Counted from the first letter of the stretch, positions 47,717 through 58,105 are shown. The stretch is 64,000 nucleotides of DNA from Caballeronia sp. dw_19 (GCF_018449515.1 NZ_JAAVUQ010000005.1:248001-312000), one strand, 5' to 3'. Translations and numbers: made by a program. Notes: generated by a model not told the origin, from the sequence alone.

Positions 47717-47850
47717 TGCAATGGGGGCCTCGGCCTGCTGGGCGGAATAAACGCGGCGCTTGATCCGCAAGCACATTCGTCCATAACGGAGCGGGCGCCT
47801 CGACCCGCTGGGCAGTACAAATGCGGCGGTTAATTCGCGAGCACCATAGG
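47711..47850 (+). repeat. 70-bp degenerate tandem repeat
   Basis: Two copies of a 70-bp unit (…CCTCGGCCTGCTGGGCGG… near 47728 and …CCTCGACCCGCTGGGCAG… near 47798) lie between the membrane protein and msbA. The match is about 75-80% over 50 bases. The role is unknown. Confidence 0.5.
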
Positions 47851-47944
47851 TTTCAGCGCTTCGTCAGGCACAGCCGTCTACCCCGGGCTCCGCTGAAACG
47901 CCATCCGCTGCACAGGACTCAACCGGCCCCTCCACACGCTCCCC

Positions 47945-47986
47945 AAAAACAAAAACGCGCCTCTGGCCGTTCCGACCAGGGGCGCG
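47945..47986 (-). terminator. Rho-independent terminator of msbA
   Basis: The stem CGCGCCTCTGG/CCAGGGGCGCG (47956-47966, 47976-47986; one wobble pair) is followed on the minus strand by TTTTTGTTTTT. It lies 24 bp past the msbA stop and would end the LPS transcript. Confidence 0.85.
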
Positions 47987-48009
47987 CATCGATTCAAAAC
48001 GAAAAAGCT

Positions 48010-49794
48010 TCAGGCGGCCTGTTGCTGATACTGAATCCGGTGAAGATTCGCGTACAGCCCGTTGTGGCGCAGCAACTCGGCGTGGCTGCCTTGCTCCGCG
48101 ATTTTCCCGGCGTCCATCACTAGAATCCGGTCGGCACGTTCAATAGTCGAAAGGCGGTGCGCAATCACCAGCGTCGTGCGCCCCTTCATGAGCGTTTCCA
48201 AGGCTTCCTGCACGTGCCGTTCGGACTCAGAATCGAGCGCGGACGTGGCTTCGTCGAGGATAAGAATAGGCGCGTCCTTGTAGATCGCGCGCGCAATAGC
48301 CAGCCGCTGCCGCTGCCCGCCCGACAGACGCATGCCATTGCCGCCCACGCGCGTGTCCACGCCGTCGGGCATGGCCGCGACGACATCGGCGAGATTCGCG
48401 GCGGCAAGCGCCGCCATCACCCGCTCGCGATCCGGCGTCCGGCCGTACGCGACGTTGGCGGCGATCGTGTCGTTGAAGAGCACCACGTCCTGGCTCACCA
48501 TCGCCATTTGTCCGCGCAGATCGTGCAGGCTGTACTCGGGCAGCGGCACGCCATCGACCAGCACCGCACCGCTTGCGGGATCGAAGAAACGCGGCAACAG
48601 GTTGACCAGCGTAGTCTTGCCGCTTCCCGACGCACCGGCGAGCGCCACCATTTCGCCGGGCGCGATCTTGAACGAGATGGCGTCGAGCGTGGGCGTCCCG
48701 GTCGATCCGTAACTGAACGACACCTCGCGGAACTCCACCTCGCCGCTGGCGCGCACGAGTGGCCGGCCGCCGCCTTCGGGCTCGACCGGTTCATCGATAA
48801 GACCGAAGATCAGTTCCGCCGCCGTCATGCCGCGCTGCAGCGGCTGGTTGATATCGATCAAATGCTTGAGCGGCGAGATCACCAGCAGCATGGACGTGAC
48901 GAACGCCACGAAACCGCCGACGGTCGTCTGGTCATTCGCCGACTGCACCACGGCAATGGTGATCACGATCGCCAGCGCAATCGATGCCAAAAACTGCGTA
49001 AGCGGCTGCGCGAGGCCGCCGGACACCGTCATGCGCATGGAGTAACCGCGCAGGCGGTTACTCATTTCGGTGAAACGGTCGTTTTCGTAGCGCTGGCCGT
49101 TATGCACCTTGACGACCTTATAACCGCCAACGGTCTCTTCCACGATGTACGACAGTTCGTTCGTCAGCAATTGCGACTCGCGATTGAGCCGCCGCAACCG
49201 GCGATTGATCTTGCTCACCAGCCAGCCGATAGCCGGCAGGATCACCGCGATCACCAGCGTCAGCCGCCAGTTGAGGATGAACAGGTAACCCAGCAGGAAC
49301 ACGACGGTCAGCGAGTCGCGCACGAGCGTAACGACCACGCTCTGGAGCACGTTGAGGATCTGGTTCACCTCGAACACGATGGCGTTGATGATCGTGCTGG
49401 CCGTTTCCCGCTGGAAGAAACCGGCGCTGGTGTGGATCATCCGGTCGAACATCTTGAGACGCAGTTCGAGCAGGATCTTGTTGGTGACATAAGCGAGCAA
49501 GTAGCCCGACGCGTATTGCGCGCCGCCCCGCACGACCGCGAGGCCGACCACGGCGGCCGGCACGATCCACTTGGCGCTGGCGCTGCCTTTCGCGCCAAAG
49601 CCGTGATCGAGCAACGGCTTGAGCAGCATGGGAATGCCTGCCTCGCTCGCGGCGACGAAACCCATGGCGATCAGGCCGAGCGCGACAATCCAGATCAGGG
49701 GGCGGATGTACGGCCAGAGCCGGCTCATCACGGCGGCCGGCGACGTGGTCTGCCCGCTGCCGATCGTCTTGCTCAAGGTTGGCTTCTGACTCAA
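48010..49794 (-). CDS. msbA: Lipid A export ABC transporter MsbA
   Basis: This 594-residue half-transporter flips lipid A-core across the inner membrane using ATP. It has six membrane helices in about the first 320 residues and an ATPase domain with Walker A '[10 protein letters not shown]', signature '[14 protein letters not shown]', Walker B '[12 protein letters not shown]' and the switch His in 'VIAHRLSTI'. The start codon is TTG at 49794, supported by AAGGA 6 nt upstream and the absence of a nearby ATG. It is the last gene of the minus-strand LPS series and is followed by a strong terminator. Confidence 0.94.
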   Translation of the reverse strand: MSQKPTLSKTIGSGQTTSPAAVMSRLWPYIRPLIWIVALGLIAMGFVAASEAGIPMLLKPLLDHGFGAKGSASAKWIVPAAVVGLAVVRGGAQYASGYLLAYVTNKILLELRLKMFDRMIHTSAGFFQRETASTIINAIVFEVNQILNVLQSVVVTLVRDSLTVVFLLGYLFILNWRLTLVIAVILPAIGWLVSKINRRLRRLNRESQLLTNELSYIVEETVGGYKVVKVHNGQRYENDRFTEMSNRLRGYSMRMTVSGGLAQPLTQFLASIALAIVITIAVVQSANDQTTVGGFVAFVTSMLLVISPLKHLIDINQPLQRGMTAAELIFGLIDEPVEPEGGGRPLVRASGEVEFREVSFSYGSTGTPTLDAISFKIAPGEMVALAGASGSGKTTLVNLLPRFFDPASGAVLVDGVPLPEYSLHDLRGQMAMVSQDVVLFNDTIAANVAYGRTPDRERVMAALAAANLADVVAAMPDGVDTRVGGNGMRLSGGQRQRLAIARAIYKDAPILILDEATSALDSESERHVQEALETLMKGRTTLVIAHRLSTIERADRILVMDAGKIAEQGSHAELLRHNGLYANLHRIQYQQQAA

Positions 49795-50021
49795 AAGGTG
49801 TCCTTAGTCGTGGATCCCGTGGATCCGTGGATCGCACGGCGGACGGCGGGCGGAGCAGGACTGAACCTGCGCCCGGGCGGCGCTGAGCGCGCTGAATCCC
49901 GCCGATGCGGCAAACCGCTATTGTAATGCGCCGGACCCTCTTGTCTCATTAAGAGGCTCGCCAGGAGACTCACCCAGAGGCTCGTCCGGGCGAGAGCCAC
50001 GGCCAAGTTGAATTTCCGCCG

Positions 50022-51311
50022 CTACTGCTGCGATAAAGCCCGTCGCGCCGGCGCAACCCTCCCCGCCAGGCGCTCGCCGCGACCGAGCAGGAGCCCCGAA
50101 AAACACCAAAAGGCAAGCGCGGTGGTCTGCCACATGAAGTCGTCGGTGAAATTCTTTGCAATCATCCCGATAACCAGCGCCATGCCCGCCGCGCTCAGCC
50201 ACGGCACCACATGCCGCAACCGCCAGAAGCGCCGGATCAACGCAATCAGCAGCGCAGCCTCCAGCACCACGCCCACTATCCCCGTCTCCAGCCACGTATT
50301 CAAAAACAGGTTGTGCGCATGCGTCAGCGCCTGCGGTTCCGTCTCCAGCAACGCGGGGGGTATTTCGCTTTGAAATACCCGCCCCGGCAACGGCTTGCCG
50401 AAACCAACGCCCGTCCACGTATGCGACTCGCCTTCACGACCGTAGAATGCCCACAGTTTGGGACGGGTATCGGAAGACATGACGTCGCCAATGCCCGCCA
50501 GCGCCTTGGGTACGTACACCTGGTCCCCGCCCATCTTCAACTCCCGCGCAGCGGGTGTCGGCATGGCATGACCGTAACGAAGCCGTGCGCTCAATTCAAG
50601 CGTGCCGACCGCCGCCACGCAGATCACCGCAATGCACACGCCCGCGACCAGCAAGTGTTTCCGGTACAACGGGTAACACGCAATCACGAGCGTCACGGCT
50701 GCGGCCGGCCAAAAGAAACGGTTGAGCGTCGCCAGCCCGATGACAAAAGCAAGCACCAGCCCGCTCAGGCCGATCGGCCACCAGCGGCGGTTCAGCATCA
50801 GGCCGGTGAAGAGCGTCATCGAAAAGATGGCGAGTGTGCTTGTGTGGCCGACGCGGTTGTAATAGTGGAGAAGGATGTCGGAGGGATTCGTGGGCGGCTG
50901 CAAACGGCCCCAGTAATACAGGCTGCCGGCGGCCAGCAGCACGCAGGCCACCCAGTTGATCAACACCATCCGCTCAGGTCTGGCCGTGCGCGTGCCGATC
51001 AGCCAGAACGCGAAGAACGACACCAGCGGATACAACACTTCGTCGAGCCACGCGTGCATGCTGTCGCGCGGATACGGCGACCACGCGATCGACGCCAGCG
51101 CCCACGCACTCCAGACAACGATAGGCCACAGCAGCGGCCAGTGCAGCGGCGACGGCCGCTCCGAAGAACAAGCCGCGGCGATCGTGCCGATACCCACCAG
51201 CCCCAGCGCCATGTTCTCGAACGCAGTCATGTGGGCGAACATCGCGACAAACATAATCACTGGACACGCCACCCACAGCACGCGTTCCACCTGCTTGCAC
51301 GTCTTCGTCAT
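50022..51311 (-). CDS. O-antigen ligase/polymerase family protein (WaaL-like)
   Basis: This 429-residue protein has about ten to twelve membrane helices and a large periplasmic loop before the motif 'HAHNLFLNTWLETGIVGVVLE', the usual signature of the O-antigen ligase/Wzy family. WaaL joins O-antigen to lipid A-core on the periplasmic face; Wzy polymerises it. The position between a heptosyltransferase-like gene and msbA favours a ligase, but the two cannot be separated by sequence alone. Its ATG overlaps the GT9 stop by 4 bp. A 227-bp gap follows before msbA. Confidence 0.85.
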   Translation of the reverse strand: MTKTCKQVERVLWVACPVIMFVAMFAHMTAFENMALGLVGIGTIAAACSSERPSPLHWPLLWPIVVWSAWALASIAWSPYPRDSMHAWLDEVLYPLVSFFAFWLIGTRTARPERMVLINWVACVLLAAGSLYYWGRLQPPTNPSDILLHYYNRVGHTSTLAIFSMTLFTGLMLNRRWWPIGLSGLVLAFVIGLATLNRFFWPAAAVTLVIACYPLYRKHLLVAGVCIAVICVAAVGTLELSARLRYGHAMPTPAARELKMGGDQVYVPKALAGIGDVMSSDTRPKLWAFYGREGESHTWTGVGFGKPLPGRVFQSEIPPALLETEPQALTHAHNLFLNTWLETGIVGVVLEAALLIALIRRFWRLRHVVPWLSAAGMALVIGMIAKNFTDDFMWQTTALAFWCFSGLLLGRGERLAGRVAPARRALSQQ

Positions 51312-52444
51312 TGCACTCCCGGAAGGACCGCCTGCAAGCAGTTGCAGACGACCTCAAGCGAAATAAATCCCATGCAGTCCGCATGGTCACCGCGCCATGC
51401 GACGCAAGTCGTCGTATTGCGGTCACAACGGCGAGCCCAGGCCACGTGCCGTCTGAAAATAACCGGTTCATCGCGGCACGGCATGTCCGCGATAGTAACC
51501 GGCATGAACGGCGCATCGCGCCAGTAGTTTCCCGCGCCATGTATCACCGCGTTACCGGGGCCGAACAAGGTAACCGTCGGCACGCCGGTCAGACGCCCGA
51601 GGTGTGCCACGCCCGTGTCCGGACAGACGATCGCCCGCGCGCCGGAGAACAGGTGCCATACCTGTCCCAGATCGATCCGGCCCGCGAAATTCGGATAGCG
51701 GGCATCGGGATCAATAACCTCGATCAGCGCCGTCTCGCTCGGTCCGCCGCTCCACACAGGCGTGAAACCCCGCGCTTCGACAAACGCCGCCAGTGCTTTC
51801 CAGCGTTCATCGGGCCAGCGTTTGACCGCCGTGCTCGCACCCGGATGTAACACCACGTAAGGACGTCGCAACACGAGCGCGTCAGGCTCCGGGAACGCGG
51901 CGGGCGCGGGCGCCGGCCAGTCGCTCAGCCGATACGGCCGCGGCGGCGGCCCGGCCACCAGTTCGGCCGCGAGATCCGCCCATGCCGCGGGCGCGTCGGG
52001 ATATGGCACGGCTTCGTCGAGCGGCGCGTTTTTCCAGGCCGGCGTGTCCGCAGCATGTCCGATGATCCAGCGGCACCCCGCCGCCAACGCAAGCCATGCG
52101 TGTCGATTATCCCCGGCCACGATGCCAAGATCGTACGGTCCCGAACGCAGCACCGCATTGACCGAGCGGAAATCGCGCGGGTCGAAGGGAATGACGTCGA
52201 TGCCAAACGGCCTGCCCGCATAAAGCGGCACGATCGGCTTGGGACAGGTCAGCACAATCTGCGCGTCAGGATTTTGTGCGCGAAGTTTCGCGACGAGCGG
52301 CGTGAGCAAAAGCGTGTCGCCGAGCAGCAAATGATGCGCGATCAGGATGCGCTTCAAGACTCGAGGCTTGTGGCGCAATGGCTTCAACGCCAGCCGGGGC
52401 AACGCGCGGGCGAAAATGCGCACGCGTCCGGAAAGTCGGCTCAT
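51308..52444 (-). CDS. Glycosyltransferase family 9 (heptosyltransferase-like)
   Basis: This 378-residue GT-B enzyme has an N-terminal 'RILIAHHLLLGDTLLLTPLVAKLRAQNPDAQIVLTC' and the C-terminal donor site 'ARAIVCPDTGVAHLGRLTGVPTVTLFGPG', characteristic of ADP-heptose:LPS heptosyltransferases. Such enzymes add heptose to the LPS inner or outer core in the cytoplasm. Whether the donor is ADP-heptose or another sugar cannot be told. A Cys-rich tail (CNCLQAVLPGVQ) is unusual. It is coupled by a 4-bp overlap to the ligase-like gene. Confidence 0.88.
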   Translation of the reverse strand: MSRLSGRVRIFARALPRLALKPLRHKPRVLKRILIAHHLLLGDTLLLTPLVAKLRAQNPDAQIVLTCPKPIVPLYAGRPFGIDVIPFDPRDFRSVNAVLRSGPYDLGIVAGDNRHAWLALAAGCRWIIGHAADTPAWKNAPLDEAVPYPDAPAAWADLAAELVAGPPPRPYRLSDWPAPAPAAFPEPDALVLRRPYVVLHPGASTAVKRWPDERWKALAAFVEARGFTPVWSGGPSETALIEVIDPDARYPNFAGRIDLGQVWHLFSGARAIVCPDTGVAHLGRLTGVPTVTLFGPGNAVIHGAGNYWRDAPFMPVTIADMPCRDEPVIFRRHVAWARRCDRNTTTCVAWRGDHADCMGFISLEVVCNCLQAVLPGVQ

Positions 52445-52504
52445 CGGGTGGCGTTCCTACGTGAAATCGAGATTATGCCGGTTGGTCGTGGTGAGCCCGG
52501 GTTT

Positions 52505-53785
52505 TCATAACCGCCATACTACAAGACCGGCCGCGCTGATGACGTCGAGCGGCAGGCTGGACTTCACGTCGGCGAACACGGCGCCCGGTTTCGCCAGCGC
52601 CAGCAACGCGTCCGTCTTCGCCAGGAAATCACGATGCGGAACCGCCAGAACGATCAGATCGGCGGGTTCCAGCGCGTCGAAACTGGTCAGCGTCACGCCG
52701 TATTCATCGAAGGCTTCTACCGTATCCGCGAGCGGATCGTGAAGCTGAACCTCGAGTCCGTAGTCTTGCAGGTGATGCACGATATCGATCACTTTCGAAT
52801 TGCGCAGATCCGGACAATTCTCCTTGAACGTCAGCCCGAGCACCGTCGCCTTTGCATGCAGCGGTGCGCGGCCGGTCCGGATCAGCGTCTTCACTGCGCG
52901 ATCGGCCACGAAACGGCCCATGCCGTCATTCACGCGCCGCCCGGCGAGGATCACCTGAGGCGTATAACCGGAAACCTGTGCCCTGTGCGTCAGGTAATAC
53001 GGGTCCACGCCGATGCAATGTCCGCCCACCAGTCCCGGCGTGAAATCCAGGAAGTTCCACTTGGTGCCGGCGGCGTCCAGGACTTCGCGCGTGTCGATGT
53101 CGAGGTAATCGAAGATGATGGCCGCCTCGTTCATCAGCGCAATATTCAGGTCGCGCTGCGTATTCTCGATAACCTTCGCGGCCTCGGCCACCTTGATCGA
53201 ACCGGCACGGTACACACCGGCCGTCACCACCGAGCCATAGACCCGCGCCACGAGGTCAAGCGTTGCGGAATCCGACCCGGACACGATCTTCACGATATTG
53301 CAAAACGTGTGCTGCTTGTCGCCGGGATTAATGCGCTCCGGACTGTAGCCAACCGTGAAGTCCACGCCCAGCTTGAGGCCCGATTCACGCTCTAGGATCG
53401 GGATGCAGATTTCCTCCGTGACGCCGGGATAGACCGTCGATTCGTACACCACCACGTCGCCGCGTTTAAGCGCGCGACCCACCGTCTCGGACGCCTGTTT
53501 CACCGGCATCAGATCTGGCTGCGCGCCCGCGCTGATCGGCGTGGGTACCGCGACAATATGAAAATTAGCTTGCCGGAGGACCTCGATGCTATCGGTCAGT
53601 TCCAGGCGAGTAGCGGCCAGTTCCTCACGGCTGGTTTCGCCATTGCGATCGAGGCCCGCACGCAGATCGGCTAGCCGCGCCGGGCTTGTATCGAAACCGA
53701 TCGTGCGGCGTTGCAAGCCGAATGCAATGGCGACGGGCAAACCCACATAGCCCAGGCCAATGACGGAAACGTGGCGATCATGCAT
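52505..53785 (-). CDS. UDP-sugar dehydrogenase (TviB/WbpO-like)
   Basis: This 426-residue NAD-dependent enzyme oxidises C6 of a nucleotide sugar twice to give the uronate. It shows the Rossmann motif 'VIGLGYVGLPVAIAFG', the central 'GYSPERINPGDK', the catalytic Cys257 in 'GGHCIGVDPYYLT' and 'LGLTFKENCPDLRNSKV' in the C-terminal domain. The 'ERINPGD' and 'KENCPDLRN' pattern is that of UDP-GalNAc/ManNAc 6-dehydrogenases such as TviB/WbpO more than UDP-glucose dehydrogenase, so a HexNAc uronate for the polysaccharide is likely. It sits in the LPS gene series with gaps of 60-90 bp on each side. Confidence 0.88.
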   Translation of the reverse strand: MHDRHVSVIGLGYVGLPVAIAFGLQRRTIGFDTSPARLADLRAGLDRNGETSREELAATRLELTDSIEVLRQANFHIVAVPTPISAGAQPDLMPVKQASETVGRALKRGDVVVYESTVYPGVTEEICIPILERESGLKLGVDFTVGYSPERINPGDKQHTFCNIVKIVSGSDSATLDLVARVYGSVVTAGVYRAGSIKVAEAAKVIENTQRDLNIALMNEAAIIFDYLDIDTREVLDAAGTKWNFLDFTPGLVGGHCIGVDPYYLTHRAQVSGYTPQVILAGRRVNDGMGRFVADRAVKTLIRTGRAPLHAKATVLGLTFKENCPDLRNSKVIDIVHHLQDYGLEVQLHDPLADTVEAFDEYGVTLTSFDALEPADLIVLAVPHRDFLAKTDALLALAKPGAVFADVKSSLPLDVISAAGLVVWRL

Positions 53786-53875
53786 GGTAATAAGTGCTCG
53801 GAATGATCGAAACGGGCAAGCCCGAAGGCAGCTCCCCGCGGGTCAGCAAGGGACGGGAAAACCGCAGGCAAACCG

Positions 53876-54715
53876 TCATTTGATTTTCAGGTAAAGACCG
53901 CTGAGAAGCGGCCGGCTATGCACCCACAGACGGGTTTTCAGCCACGCGGCCGGCTTGTCGCGCACGTCCAGCCGCAAGATGCGCCCCGGATTGCCGTGAT
54001 GCTGGTTGGTGCCGGGTTCAACGGTGTATAGATGACGGAAACCCGCCGCGTGCGCTTCTTCCACGTAGTCGGTATCGAAATAGCCTTGCGGCCAGCAGAG
54101 ATGATCCGATACCTCTCCAAGGTGCTGGGCGAGCGTCGCCCGCGTTTGCAACAGGTCCTCGCGCAGGCTCGCACGTTTGCTAGCTGGATTGGCGCTCACG
54201 CGGTCCCAGCGCGTATGCGTGTGCGTGTGGCTGTGAAACTCGAAGGTCCCGGCTTGACGCATTGCGTCGATTTCTGACCAGCGCATGATGGCCCTGTCGG
54301 TCTCACCGGCCTCGATCGCCGCCTTCGCTGCCGAGTGGCCCAGCAAATAAAGGGGGGACGCCGGGTCCACCGCGTTCGGGCGCACGGGACCACTGTTCAC
54401 CCAGCCAGACACAAGGAATCCGAGCGCGGTAAAACCGTGTTCTGCAAGCACCGGATGCGCGTGAACCCAATTGTCGAGATAACCGTCGTCGAAGGTGAGC
54501 ACGACCGACTTCGCCGGCACCGGCTTGCCCGCCAGAAACTCGCTGAACGCCCGCGCGCCGAGCGTGGTGTAACCCTCGCGCGCGAGCATGGCCATTTGAT
54601 CCGCGAAATGCACGGGCGACACCGTCACCGCGCCGGCCGCCGGACTCACGTGGTGATACATCAGCACGGGCACTGCACGCGCCGTGTTCAGCGCCGTGTT
54701 CAGCCCCGTATTCAT
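53876..54715 (-). CDS. Polysaccharide deacetylase (NodB-like, CE4)
   Basis: This 279-residue protein has the CE4 motifs: the catalytic and metal Asp pair D76-D77 in 'VVLTFDDGYLDN' and the metal histidines in 'FHSHTHTHTRWD', plus 'LCWPQGYFD' later. CE4 enzymes remove N- or O-acetyl groups from polysaccharides. The N-terminus 'MNTGLNTALNTARAV' is a short repeat of Asn-Thr-rich units without a clear signal peptide, so the enzyme is probably cytoplasmic or peripheral. Its start overlaps the upstream glycosyltransferase stop by 4 bp. A role in trimming LPS or O-antigen intermediates is inferred from context. Confidence 0.86.
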   Translation of the reverse strand: MNTGLNTALNTARAVPVLMYHHVSPAAGAVTVSPVHFADQMAMLAREGYTTLGARAFSEFLAGKPVPAKSVVLTFDDGYLDNWVHAHPVLAEHGFTALGFLVSGWVNSGPVRPNAVDPASPLYLLGHSAAKAAIEAGETDRAIMRWSEIDAMRQAGTFEFHSHTHTHTRWDRVSANPASKRASLREDLLQTRATLAQHLGEVSDHLCWPQGYFDTDYVEEAHAAGFRHLYTVEPGTNQHHGNPGRILRLDVRDKPAAWLKTRLWVHSRPLLSGLYLKIK

Positions 54716-55809
54716 GCGGCGCCCCGCTCGCTCAGGCTGCTTCGGTAAAACGCGGCCATCTCGCTAGCCATGGTATCGACGGAAAAGCGCGTCTGCGTGG
54801 TCCGCAAACCGGCCGCGCCCATGCAGCGGCGTTCGTCGGGAGCATCGACCAGACGTAGCAGCGCGGCGGCCAGCGCGCGGTCGTCGTGCGCTGGCACGAG
54901 CAGGCCGTTCACACCGTCATCGATCACTTCCGGCACGCCGTCCACCGCCGTCCCGATCACCGGAAGGCCTGCTGCCATTGCCTCGATGAACGACGTGCCC
55001 AGCGCCTCCTGATAGGTCGGCAGCACAAACAGGTCGAAGCCCGCCAATACGTTCGGGATATCGCGGCGCAGGCCGAGTAAATGAATGTGACGGCCAAGGC
55101 CTTGCGCCTGCACGTTCGCGCTGATTTCGTCGAAGAGAGGACCGTCGCCGGCGAAGACAAAATGCAGGTTCGGCCGCTGCTCGATCAACGGTTTCGCGAC
55201 ACGGATCAGGTCGGGATGCCCCTTCTTGTCGCGCATGATCGCCACCGTGCCTGCGATCACCGCGTCCTCGCGAAGACCCAGTTCCGCGCGCAACGTGGAG
55301 CCCACGCGGCTCACCGGCTGCGATTTGACGATGCCCGTATAGATCGTGACGATATCCTTCTGCGGCACACCCGCGGACACCAGGTAACGCATCACCGACT
55401 GGCTCACCGCCACCACCTTGTGCGGCAGCCACGTGTAGGTCGCCCGCGACGTGATGGCGAGCGCCAGATGGCGCGTCCGCACGATCAGCGGCGTGCCCGA
55501 GAGCCGCGCGGCGGCGCCGCCGAGCAGGCTGTCGCGACCACTGTGGGTATTTAGCACATCGAAGCGGCCTTGCTTGAGAATATGCCGCATGTGCGCAACC
55601 GCGCTGACATCGGCGCCCGAACGCATGGTCGTGGTGTGGACCGTAAAACCTTCCGCGCGAAGACGCTCGCCGAGCCGCGCGCCCGGCACGCATACGAGTT
55701 CGAGCGTATGACCGCGTTCGCGCAGCGCGAGCATTTCCTTGAACGTCCGATGTTCCTGACCGCCCCATCCGTTGGACGATTCGCTGTGCAGAATTCTCAG
55801 CGGTTTCAT
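54712..55809 (-). CDS. Glycosyltransferase family 4
   Basis: This 365-residue GT-B enzyme starts with 'RILHSESSNGWGGQEHRTFKEMLALRERGH', an acceptor-side pattern seen in LPS-type glycosyltransferases, and has the GT4 donor signature 'LFVLPTYQEALGTSFIEAMAAGLPVIGTAVDGVPEVI' (E-x7-E type). It is the first gene of the minus-strand LPS series that runs to msbA. Sugar donor and acceptor are unknown. It is divergent from a GT2 gene 451 bp away. Confidence 0.9.
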   Translation of the reverse strand: MKPLRILHSESSNGWGGQEHRTFKEMLALRERGHTLELVCVPGARLGERLRAEGFTVHTTTMRSGADVSAVAHMRHILKQGRFDVLNTHSGRDSLLGGAAARLSGTPLIVRTRHLALAITSRATYTWLPHKVVAVSQSVMRYLVSAGVPQKDIVTIYTGIVKSQPVSRVGSTLRAELGLREDAVIAGTVAIMRDKKGHPDLIRVAKPLIEQRPNLHFVFAGDGPLFDEISANVQAQGLGRHIHLLGLRRDIPNVLAGFDLFVLPTYQEALGTSFIEAMAAGLPVIGTAVDGVPEVIDDGVNGLLVPAHDDRALAAALLRLVDAPDERRCMGAAGLRTTQTRFSVDTMASEMAAFYRSSLSERGAA

Positions 55810-56260
55810 TGCTATGGCGAACTCCGGGTGAATCTTGATGGTTTCAAGGTGAACGACGACGAGCGCTGGGCGCCGGGCTGCGGACCCTGCGTTTCGTGTG
55901 TTTCATGCGTTTCTGGCGCTGTGTCAGTGCGCTGAATTTCGTGCGCCGGGCCGCGCGCGTTGGCGTCTTTTCAGCGCATTCGGGCTCACCCCGGGCTGCG
56001 GTTTTCAGGCCCGTGGCCCTGCCGACCGGAGCATGCGCCTACTGGTCTGGTATAACGGTGGCCGGGCGGCCAAGATCGATGCGCAACGCGTATGGCGTGA
56101 ATCCACCCAGCCTTGCCAAGCCCCGCACGCCCTCGCAAGCCCTCGCACGCCCTGCTAGGGACGAGACAACGCATCGAGACAGCGACTATAAACGCAGCAT
56201 TCACCGTTGAAACTTTTTGCATCAAATTATAGCAATTCGCATACCCCACGCTTAAGCCCC
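55810..56260. other. Divergent intergenic region between two LPS glycosyltransferases
   Basis: About 450 bp. It carries CCCTCGCACGCC-like short repeats near 56127-56155 and a CTTAAGCCCC leader just before the GT2 ATG. Promoters for both directions should lie here. No gene with start signals is seen. Confidence 0.4.
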
Positions 56261-57028
56261 ATGACTCGTCCAACGCTCGGTATTGCCCTCATTACCTTCA
56301 ATGCAGCCGCACGCCTCGCGCAGTGTCTCGAAGCGGTTTCCTTCGCCGATGAAATCGTCGTGATCGACGGCGGCAGCACCGACGCAACGGTCGGCATAGC
56401 GGAGGCGCATCGCGCGCGCGTGATTGAGGCGCCCAACTGGCCGGGGTTCGGGCCGCAGAAAAATCGCGCGCTCGATGCGCTCACAACCGACTGGGTGTTG
56501 TCCATCGACGCAGACGAAGTGGTATCGGCGGAATTGGGCGCCGCGATCCGTGCGGTGCTCTCGAAGCCGCAAGCCGAGGTCTACGCGATCGACCGGCTGT
56601 CGAATTTTTGCGGGCAATGGGTGCGGCACAGCGGCTGGTATCCGGACTGGATTCCGCGTTTGTTCAAACGAGGCACGGCTCGTTTCTCCGATGACCTCGT
56701 GCACGAGCGGCTAGTGCTGACGAACCCGGATGCAACGAAGGTCGCGCGTCTGCAGGGCAAGCTGATGCACTATTCCTACGAGGACTTCGAGACCGTCCTG
56801 CGCAAACTGGATAACTACTCCACGGCCGGCGCGCGTCAACGCCATGCGGCGGGCAAACGCGGCAGTTTGGGCACTGCGGTGCTGCGCGGGGCATGGGCCT
56901 TTGTTCGTACCTACTTTCTGCGACGCGGTTTTCTCGACGGCCGCGCGGGTTTCATGATTGCCGTGTTCAATGCGCAGACCGTGTATTACCGGTTTCTCAA
57001 GCTCGCTGAACTGAACCGGATGCGCTGA
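56261..57028 (+). CDS. Glycosyltransferase family 2 (WaaE/KdtX-like)
   Basis: This 255-residue GT-A enzyme has 'IALITFNAAARLAQCLEAVSFADEIVVIDGGSTDAT', the DxD-like 'VLSIDADEVVSAEL' and 'GWYPDWIPRLFKRGTARFSDDLVHERL', typical of LPS core beta-1,4-glucosyltransferases of the WaaE group. The C-terminal basic, amphipathic segment may touch the membrane. The ATG at 56261 begins the homologous part, although the frame is open 54 bp earlier. The 3' end overlaps the convergent GT4 gene by 32 bp. Donor specificity is inferred. Confidence 0.9.
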   Translation: MTRPTLGIALITFNAAARLAQCLEAVSFADEIVVIDGGSTDATVGIAEAHRARVIEAPNWPGFGPQKNRALDALTTDWVLSIDADEVVSAELGAAIRAVLSKPQAEVYAIDRLSNFCGQWVRHSGWYPDWIPRLFKRGTARFSDDLVHERLVLTNPDATKVARLQGKLMHYSYEDFETVLRKLDNYSTAGARQRHAAGKRGSLGTAVLRGAWAFVRTYFLRRGFLDGRAGFMIAVFNAQTVYYRFLKLAELNRMR

Positions 57029-58105
57029 CCGGCATGTTGGCAGCGACGCCCTCGGCAAGCGTCAGCAACAACTTGATGTGCGCGGCAATGCTGGTGTCGT
57101 AGAGAATGGATGCCGACGTCACGTTGGTATTTTTTGCATCCAGTGCGCGCCGGACGGCGTGCCGCAGGCCATCTGCATCGCCCGGCTGGAAGGTAAATTT
57201 CGCGTCGTCCGCAATCGCGCTGCAACAGCCTACGCTGGTTGGGAAAATCACCGGCGTCCCGCACATGACGGATTCGATACCGACCAGCCCGAACGGCTCG
57301 TACTTCGAGGCAAGCACGGTGAAATCCGCAGCCCGATAAGCGTCTTCGATATTCCTCGCGTAACCGATATAGCGCACTTGCGCCGAGGTCTGCGCGGGCG
57401 GCCGCCCGGCGACCGCGACAACCACCGGCAGACCGCTGTCACGCAGCGCCGTCTCGATCAGCGGCAACCCCTTGCGCTCATGGCTGCTCGACGGAAACAG
57501 CAGCACGATTTCGTGATCGGCGAAACCAAACTGCTTGCGCAGCTCGCTGCGCTTCTCGTCCGGCACAGGGGAAAACCGTGTGCCGTCCACCGGCGGATAC
57601 AACACGCGGATCTTTGAGTCGGCCACATCGTAGAATGAGCGCAATTCGTCGCGCATCATTTCCGAGTGCGCGACGATCACGCTGGCTTGCTGATATTGCA
57701 AACGCTCCAGCGTTATCTGGCGGCTGTCCGAACGGCGCTCCCGCCGGCCGGTCGCAGCGAGAAAGCCGATATGCGTACCGCCGCAAATCGCTATCTCGGA
57801 GGACTCCACACGATTGCAGCCAATCAGCAGATCCACCCGCGCTTTCTTGCGCGCTCGTTTGAGCGCCCAGTTGTAATACGTGTCGCGCAACCTGGAAGGC
57901 AGGAACGACACGTTGATCCGGCGCGCATCGACCATCTGGCTTTCCGGCTGCGACGCATCGATCTTGCGCGCGAAAAACACCGGCTTGCGCTCGCCGGTGA
58001 ATCCGGCCGCGTTGAGCCCTCGAATCAGGTCCAGCGCGTAACGTTCAAGTCCACCGCTGAGTTTCAGCGCGTTGGCGGAGATGGCGACTTTCATCCCGGC
58101 GCGCA

